Positions 12,920 to 16,287 of a stretch of 16,287 nucleotides of DNA are shown here, piece after piece; the stretch's first letter is position 1, and the number at the start of each line of letters is the position of its first letter. The notes under the pieces are model-generated. The model worked only from the letters and a program-made list of their open reading frames with translations. It had not been told where the DNA came from and made no database searches. The stretch is from positions 1 to 16,287 of the forward strand of contig NZ_JZWV01000360.1 in assembly GCF_000966975.1 (NCBI RefSeq), written 5' to 3'. The DNA is from Streptomyces katrae. GTDB lineage: Bacteria; Actinomycetota; Actinomycetes; Streptomycetales; Streptomycetaceae. Position numbers and translations under genes: made by a program.

Positions 12920-14449
12920 TCAGGCCAGGGCCGGTGCCTCCGTCGGCTGGTCCGGGGTGGTGGGTGGGGTCGCGGGGGCCGGGGCGGCGTTCAGTTCGGT
13001 CAGCATCCGACGCGTGAAGCCGAAGAAGTACGTGGCCGCGAAGCCCGTCAGGTAGCCGACGGCCAGGCCGCCCGCGTAGACGGCGACCGTCGCGGCCATC
13101 CCCGACGTGCCCTTCAGCAGGGGGAACAGGGCCCAGCCCGAAGGGCCGATGGCGGTGGAGCCGAAGGCGACGCCCAGCTGGTTGAACAGGCCGACGAAGG
13201 CCCCGCCCGCCGCACCGCCGACGCAGGCGGTGACGAACGGGCGGCCCAGCGGCAGCGACACCCCGTAGATCAGCGGCTCCCCGACGCCCAGGAGGCCGGC
13301 CGGGAGCGCGGAGCGGATCGTCGCGCGCAGGGACGGGTTGTGCGGGAGGCGGCAGTAGACGGCCAGGGCCGCGCCGACCTGGCCCGCGCCCGCCATCGCG
13401 AGGATGGGGAGGAGGACGGTGTAGCCGGACTGCTGGATGAGGGTGGTGTGGATGGGGATCAGGGCCTGGTGCAGGCCCAGCATCACCAGGGGGAGGAACA
13501 GCCCGCCCAGGACCAGCCCGGCGACGGCACCGCCGGTGGCGAGGAGCCGGTCGGCGAAGGTGCCGATGCCGGTGGAGAGGGCGCCCGCGACGGTCATCAG
13601 GCCGTAGAGGGTGACCAGGCCGGGGACGAGCACGGTGAGGGTGGGGGTGAGCAGCACGTCCAGGGCCTGCGGGACCCGGCGGCGGCACCACCGCTCCACG
13701 CGGACCGCGAGGAGGGCGGCGGCGAGGGCGCCGAGGACCCCGCCCTGGCCGGGGGAGAGGTGCTGCCCGAAGGCCTCGACCTTCGCGACCCCGGGGAAGA
13801 CGACGACGGCGGCCACGGCCCCGCCGAGGACGGGTGTGCCGCCGAACTCCTTGGCGGTGTTGTGGCCGACGAACACGGCGATCAGGGACATGAACCCGGA
13901 GCCGATCGCCGCCAGCGCGGGCACCAGGGCGGGGACCCAGCCGAGGTTGGCGAGCAGCCCGCCCAGGCCCGCGATGATGCCGCAGCCGATGAGGGCGGGG
14001 ATCAGGGGGACGAAGACGTTGGCGATCCGGCGCAGGAACAGCTTGAACGGGGTCGCGTTGCGGGCCTTGCGGGCCTGCCTGAGGGCCGCGCCCCGGGCGG
14101 CGAGCTCGTCGGCGGTGACGCCGGGCGGCTCGGCGGACGCCGCCGTGCGCCCCTCGGCCGGGGCGGGGTCCGTGGGCGGCGCCGTACGCCCCTCCGTGAC
14201 CAGGGCCTCGAAGGCGGGGGTGACGCGGGCGACGGCTCCCGGGCCCAGCACGATCTGGCAGGTGGCGTCGTCCTCCACCACGCCGAGGACGCCGGGGACG
14301 GCCCGCAGGGCGGCCTCGTCGACGAGGGAGCGGTCGTGCAGGCCGAGGCGCAGGCGGGTCATGCAGTGCGCGACGGATCCGATGTTGTCCGGGCCGCCGA
14401 CCAGCGGGAGGATCGCGGCGGCGGTGGCGCGGTGCTTGTCAGGGGTCAT
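12920..14449 (-). CDS. murP: PTS transporter EIIBC, probably N-acetylmuramic acid specific (MurP-like)
   Basis: 509 residues from ATG 14449, with AAGG upstream; the frame extends further upstream but that part overlaps murQ in another frame and is low-complexity. Residues 1-85 are EIIB, with phosphorylated Cys29 in NIGSVAHCMTRLRLGL. An Ala/Pro linker (86-130, EGRTA twice) leads to EIIC: many membrane helices from about residue 132 (KLFLRRIANVFVPLIPALIG), with FVGHNTAKEFGG, IPIHTTLIQQSG and GEPLIYGVSLPLGRPF. No EIIA domain, so it would need a separate EIIA (Crr-type), as MurP does. Specificity is inferred from murQ 32 bases upstream in the same operon; the glucose/GlcNAc subfamily is the alternative. 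Confidence 0.88.
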   Translation of the reverse strand: MTPDKHRATAAAILPLVGGPDNIGSVAHCMTRLRLGLHDRSLVDEAALRAVPGVLGVVEDDATCQIVLGPGAVARVTPAFEALVTEGRTAPPTDPAPAEGRTAASAEPPGVTADELAARGAALRQARKARNATPFKLFLRRIANVFVPLIPALIGCGIIAGLGGLLANLGWVPALVPALAAIGSGFMSLIAVFVGHNTAKEFGGTPVLGGAVAAVVVFPGVAKVEAFGQHLSPGQGGVLGALAAALLAVRVERWCRRRVPQALDVLLTPTLTVLVPGLVTLYGLMTVAGALSTGIGTFADRLLATGGAVAGLVLGGLFLPLVMLGLHQALIPIHTTLIQQSGYTVLLPILAMAGAGQVGAALAVYCRLPHNPSLRATIRSALPAGLLGVGEPLIYGVSLPLGRPFVTACVGGAAGGAFVGLFNQLGVAFGSTAIGPSGWALFPLLKGTSGMAATVAVYAGGLAVGYLTGFAATYFFGFTRRMLTELNAAPAPATPPTTPDQPTEAPALA

Positions 14450-14481
14450 GCGGTCGCCTTGCTGTGGGGGAACCGGAGGGG

Positions 14482-15414
14482 TCAGCGGGCGGCGGCGAGC
14501 GCCTCGCGGAGGTGGCCGTGCGCGGCGGTGAGCAGGGCGGCGGCGGTGGGGCCGTCCACCCCGGCGAGGAGGACCAGGATCGCGTTCTTGACCTCGCCGC
14601 CGGTGGCGGTGAGCGCGGCTTCGATCTCCGCGTCGGGTGCGCCCGTGGCGAGGGCGACGATGCGGCGCGAGCGGGCGCGGAGCTTGTCGTTGGTGGCGCG
14701 GACGTCGACCATCAGGTTCCCGTACGTCTTGCCGAGGCGGATCATCGTCACCGTCGAGATCAGGTTCAGTACGAGCTTCTGCGCGGTGCCGGCCTTGAGG
14801 CGGGTGGAACCGGTGAGCAGCTCGGGGCCGACGACCACCTCGATGCCGTGTTCGGCGGCCGCGGCGAGGGCGGATCCGGCGTTGCAGGACAGTCCGACGG
14901 TGAGCGCGCCGCGGGTGCGGGCGAAGGTGACGGCGCCGATCGCGTACGGGGTGCGGCCGGAGGCGGAGACGCCGACGACGGTGTCGGCGGCGGTCAGGGC
15001 GAGGGCGGTGAGGTCGGCGGCGGCCAGTTCCGGTGAGTCCTCGGCGCCCTCGACGGCCGCGGCCATGGCGCCGGGGCCGCCCGCGATCAGGCCGACGACC
15101 TGGGCGGGGTCGGTGTTGAAGGTGGGCGGGCATTCGCTGGCGTCGAGGACACCGAGCCGGCCGGCGGTGCCGGCGCCCGCGTAGACGAGCCGGCCGCCGC
15201 GGGCCATCCGTTCCGCGATGGCGTCGACGGCGGCGGCGATGGGCTCCAGTTGCGCGGCGACGGCGGCCGGGACGGTGGCGTCCTCGGCGTTCATCAGCCG
15301 GGCGATCTCCAGGGTCGGGAGCCGGTCGATCTCCGCCAGGTCGGGGCGGAAGGCCTCGGTGGTGAGGGCGTCGAGCTGGGCGCGGAGGTCGGCGTACGCG
15401 GTCTCGGGCGTCAT
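14482..15414 (-). CDS. murQ: N-acetylmuramic acid 6-phosphate etherase
   Basis: Cleaves the D-lactyl ether of MurNAc-6-phosphate to GlcNAc-6-phosphate and D-lactate, in cytosolic cell wall recycling. 310 residues from ATG 15414, with AGGAG 8 bases upstream. SIS domain motifs: LPTLEIARLMNAED, RLVYAGAGTAGRLGVLDASE, CPPTFNTDPAQVVGLIAGG, VEGAEDSPELAAADL, VGVSASGRTPYAIGA. E94 and E125 align with the active-site glutamates of E. coli MurQ (E83, E114) by constant offset. Late motifs KAGTAQKLVLNLISTVTMIR and YGNLMVDVRATNDKLRAR are typical. It precedes the PTS gene in one operon. No RpiR-family MurR gene is visible in the window. Confidence 0.95.
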   Translation of the reverse strand: MTPETAYADLRAQLDALTTEAFRPDLAEIDRLPTLEIARLMNAEDATVPAAVAAQLEPIAAAVDAIAERMARGGRLVYAGAGTAGRLGVLDASECPPTFNTDPAQVVGLIAGGPGAMAAAVEGAEDSPELAAADLTALALTAADTVVGVSASGRTPYAIGAVTFARTRGALTVGLSCNAGSALAAAAEHGIEVVVGPELLTGSTRLKAGTAQKLVLNLISTVTMIRLGKTYGNLMVDVRATNDKLRARSRRIVALATGAPDAEIEAALTATGGEVKNAILVLLAGVDGPTAAALLTAAHGHLREALAAAR

Positions 15415-15452
15415 GGCGGGCTCCTGCGGGCGCTCTGCGGGCCGGGGGCTTT

Positions 15453-15477
15453 CCGGTGGGAGCCATGGTGGCACCGG
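15453..15477. promoter_or_regulatory. Inverted repeat upstream of murQ, candidate operator
   Basis: CCGGTG (15453-15458) and CACCGG (15472-15477) are perfect arms around 13 bases, 39 bases before the murQ start. The position fits an operator for a MurR-like repressor. No -10/-35 boxes were identified, so this is tentative. Confidence 0.3.
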
Positions 15478-15508
15478 CAGGCCCGGGGGGCGGTGCGCCG
15501 GGCCGGGT

Positions 15509-15531
15509 GGGGAGGCGGGCCCTCCCCTTTT
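15509..15531 (+). other. Stem-loop followed by TTTT in the murQ divergent gap
   Basis: GGGGAGG (15509-15515), 5-base loop, CCTCCCC (15521-15527), then TTTT (15528-15531). This looks like a plus-strand intrinsic terminator, yet no plus-strand gene ends nearby. It could block antisense or leader transcription just before the gene at 15559. Confidence 0.4.
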
Positions 15532-15558
15532 GCGGGGGCGAGGGGTCAGAATGAGCCC

Positions 15559-15948
15559 ATGGACCACGCGACCCCACTGGAACAGGCGCTTCATGTCGCC
15601 CGTGCTCTGGTTCTCGCCGATCTCGCCGCCGGTGAGGTCGCCGATGCCGATGTCGTCTCCCTCGTCGAGGACTCGGTCACGCACCGCCGGTGGTGGGTGG
15701 AGCAGTGGCCGGAGGGGGTCGACTACCTCGCAGGACTCGTCGCACAGGACGTGAAGGACGCCCTGCTGGAGAAGTACGGGCGCTGGCCGCTGTGCCCGGT
15801 GTGCGAGCACGGGGAGCCGCACGCGCTGGACGTGGAGCCGGAGCTGGGCCGCGACCCGCACTGGGTGTGCTCGGAGGCCGGGGTGAAGGTGGCGGCGGTG
15901 GGCGGTCTCGGGCCCGTCTTCCACCCGGGGGGCGGTGGCGGCCGGTGA
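15559..15948 (+). CDS. Small hypothetical protein with Cys/His cluster
   Basis: 129 residues from ATG 15559. A helical N-terminal half (EQALHVARALVLADLAAGEV, DVVSLVEDSV, YLAGLVAQDVKDALLEKYG) precedes C79-P-V-C82-E-H84 (RWPLCPVCEHGEPHAL), and H101/C104 (DPHWVCSEAG), a possible zinc-binding set, then a Gly-rich tail. No signal peptide or known domain recognised. CAGAAT at 15548-15553, 5 bases before the ATG, may be a -10 box for a leaderless transcript, or AGGGG further upstream may act as a weak ribosome binding site. The DUF4031 gene follows after 7 bases, so they are likely an operon. Divergent from murQ. Function unknown. Confidence 0.75.
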   Translation: MDHATPLEQALHVARALVLADLAAGEVADADVVSLVEDSVTHRRWWVEQWPEGVDYLAGLVAQDVKDALLEKYGRWPLCPVCEHGEPHALDVEPELGRDPHWVCSEAGVKVAAVGGLGPVFHPGGGGGR

Positions 15949-15955
15949 GGCGCCG

Positions 15956-16231
15956 GTGACCGTTTACATCGACCCGCCGGTCTGGCCGGGGCACGGCCGG
16001 ATGTGGTCGCACATGGTCAGCGACGTCTCGTACGAGGAGCTGCACGCTTTCGCGGCGGGCATCGGCTGCCCGCCGCGGGCCTTCGAGCGGGACCACTACG
16101 ACGTGCCGTCGCATCGGTACGCGGATGCGGTGGGGGCGGGGGCGGTGGAGATCGGCAGCAAGGAGCTGGTGCGGCGCCTCACGCAGGCGGGCCTGCGCCG
16201 CCCGAAGGGCCGCCCGGCCCCGCCGGCCTAG
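15956..16231 (+). CDS. DUF4031 domain-containing protein
   Basis: 91 residues from GTG 15956 (VTVYIDPPVWPGHG), with GAGG 5 bases before it; an in-frame GTG at 15935 would overlap the upstream gene and adds AAGEAP with no family support. DUF4031 features: PPVWPGHGRMWSHMVSD at the N-terminus, YEELHAFAAGIG, FERDHYDVPSHRYADAV, then a Lys/Arg tail after LVRRLTQAGLRR. The many His and aromatic residues suggest a binding or catalytic pocket, but the function is unknown. It probably shares a transcript with the 129-residue gene. The stop TAG lies in the centre of the palindrome at 16222-16237. Confidence 0.9.
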   Translation: MTVYIDPPVWPGHGRMWSHMVSDVSYEELHAFAAGIGCPPRAFERDHYDVPSHRYADAVGAGAVEIGSKELVRRLTQAGLRRPKGRPAPPA

Positions 16232-16237
16232 GCCGGC
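16222..16237. terminator. Palindrome over the DUF4031 stop codon
   Basis: GCCGGCC-TA-GGCCGGC, a perfect 16-bp palindrome containing the TAG stop. With no loop it could pair only partly as a hairpin, so terminator function is uncertain. Confidence 0.3.
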
Positions 16238-16242
16238 CTCTC

Positions 16243-16287
16243 GGGTGCCGCTGCGCGGTGCTTCTCCCCGCCCCGCCCTTCCTCCGT
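16243..16287. repeat. Start of a second copy of the 7.9-kb intergenic repeat, cut by the right edge
   Basis: GGGTGCCGCTGCGCGG at 16243-16258 is identical to the opening at 7927-7942, and CCGCCCTTC-C-(T/A)CCGT at the end resembles CCGCCCTTCCACCGT at about 7956-7970, separated by a similar distance. Both copies are in the same orientation. Confidence 0.65.

Noticed and set aside
12831..13055. 74-residue plus-strand frame with a strong GGAGGAGG before its ATG
   Set aside because: Most of it is antisense to the PTS gene end, and its composition follows that gene's codon phase. The GGAGGAGG lies very near the ATG, and the ATG is within the vapBC operator-like palindrome. Only worth noting if RNA evidence appears.
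14450..15577. Extension of the PTS protein upstream to 885 residues
   Set aside because: It overlaps all of murQ in another frame and is Arg/Pro low-complexity; ATG 14449 starts a clean EIIB domain.
15415..15924. Extension of MurQ to 480 residues
   Set aside because: It would overlap the divergent gene and lacks family similarity; ATG 15414 has AGGAG and the normal length.
1..16287. tRNA, rRNA, CRISPR, integrase or transposase
   Set aside because: No cloverleaf, regular spacer-repeat array, DDE/IS or recombinase motif was seen on either strand by eye.

Overview
The base composition (very high G+C, strong G/C third-position bias), GTG starts and gene families (RbpA, Ppm, WhiJ-like XRE/DUF397 pair, DUF4031) indicate a Streptomyces or close actinomycete chromosome. 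The block GDPD - MFS - rbpA - fxsA - ppm - amidohydrolase (about 1.48-7.86 kb) matches the order I recall around SCO1419-SCO1424 in S. coelicolor. That match is from memory and was not searched.

Left to right: (1) a MocR-type PLP regulator, minus strand, cut by the left edge; (2) a divergent glycerophosphodiester phosphodiesterase followed by a UMF1-type MFS permease; (3) rbpA, with an exact sigma-R promoter (GGGAAT-N18-GTT), closed by a perfect 20-bp terminator shared with the convergent fxsA; (4) fxsA and ppm on the minus strand, then a YtcJ-like amidohydrolase; (5) a GC-rich hairpin-containing intergenic repeat at 7927-8125; (6) a secreted stand-alone inhibitor I9 domain protein, divergent from a complete secreted proteinase K-like subtilase that carries its own I9 propeptide; (7) a WhiJ-like XRE regulator plus DUF397 protein on the minus strand, divergent from two overlapping plus-strand genes of unknown function; (8) a VapBC-type toxin-antitoxin pair; (9) a murQ-PTS EIIBC operon for import and catabolism of N-acetylmuramic acid; (10) a cysteine/histidine-containing small protein and a DUF4031 protein; (11) the first bases of what looks like a second copy of the 7.9-kb repeat, cut by the right edge.

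How parts work together: sigma-R-driven RbpA supports RNA polymerase under thiol stress. Ppm makes polyprenol-phosphomannose for protein O-mannosylation. The inhibitor/subtilase pair looks like a protease with an extra trans-acting propeptide-like partner. MurP-MurQ would import MurNAc as MurNAc-6-phosphate and cleave it to GlcNAc-6-phosphate, and no murR regulator is visible beside it. The XRE/DUF397 unit resembles developmental regulators of the WhiJ family.

Most of the window is conserved housekeeping or common accessory Streptomyces content. The less-explained parts are the stand-alone I9 protein next to the repeat, the internally duplicated DUF397 protein, the two unknown genes opposite the WhiJ-like regulator, and several palindromes positioned like operators. 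I saw no tRNA, rRNA, CRISPR array, transposase or integrase.
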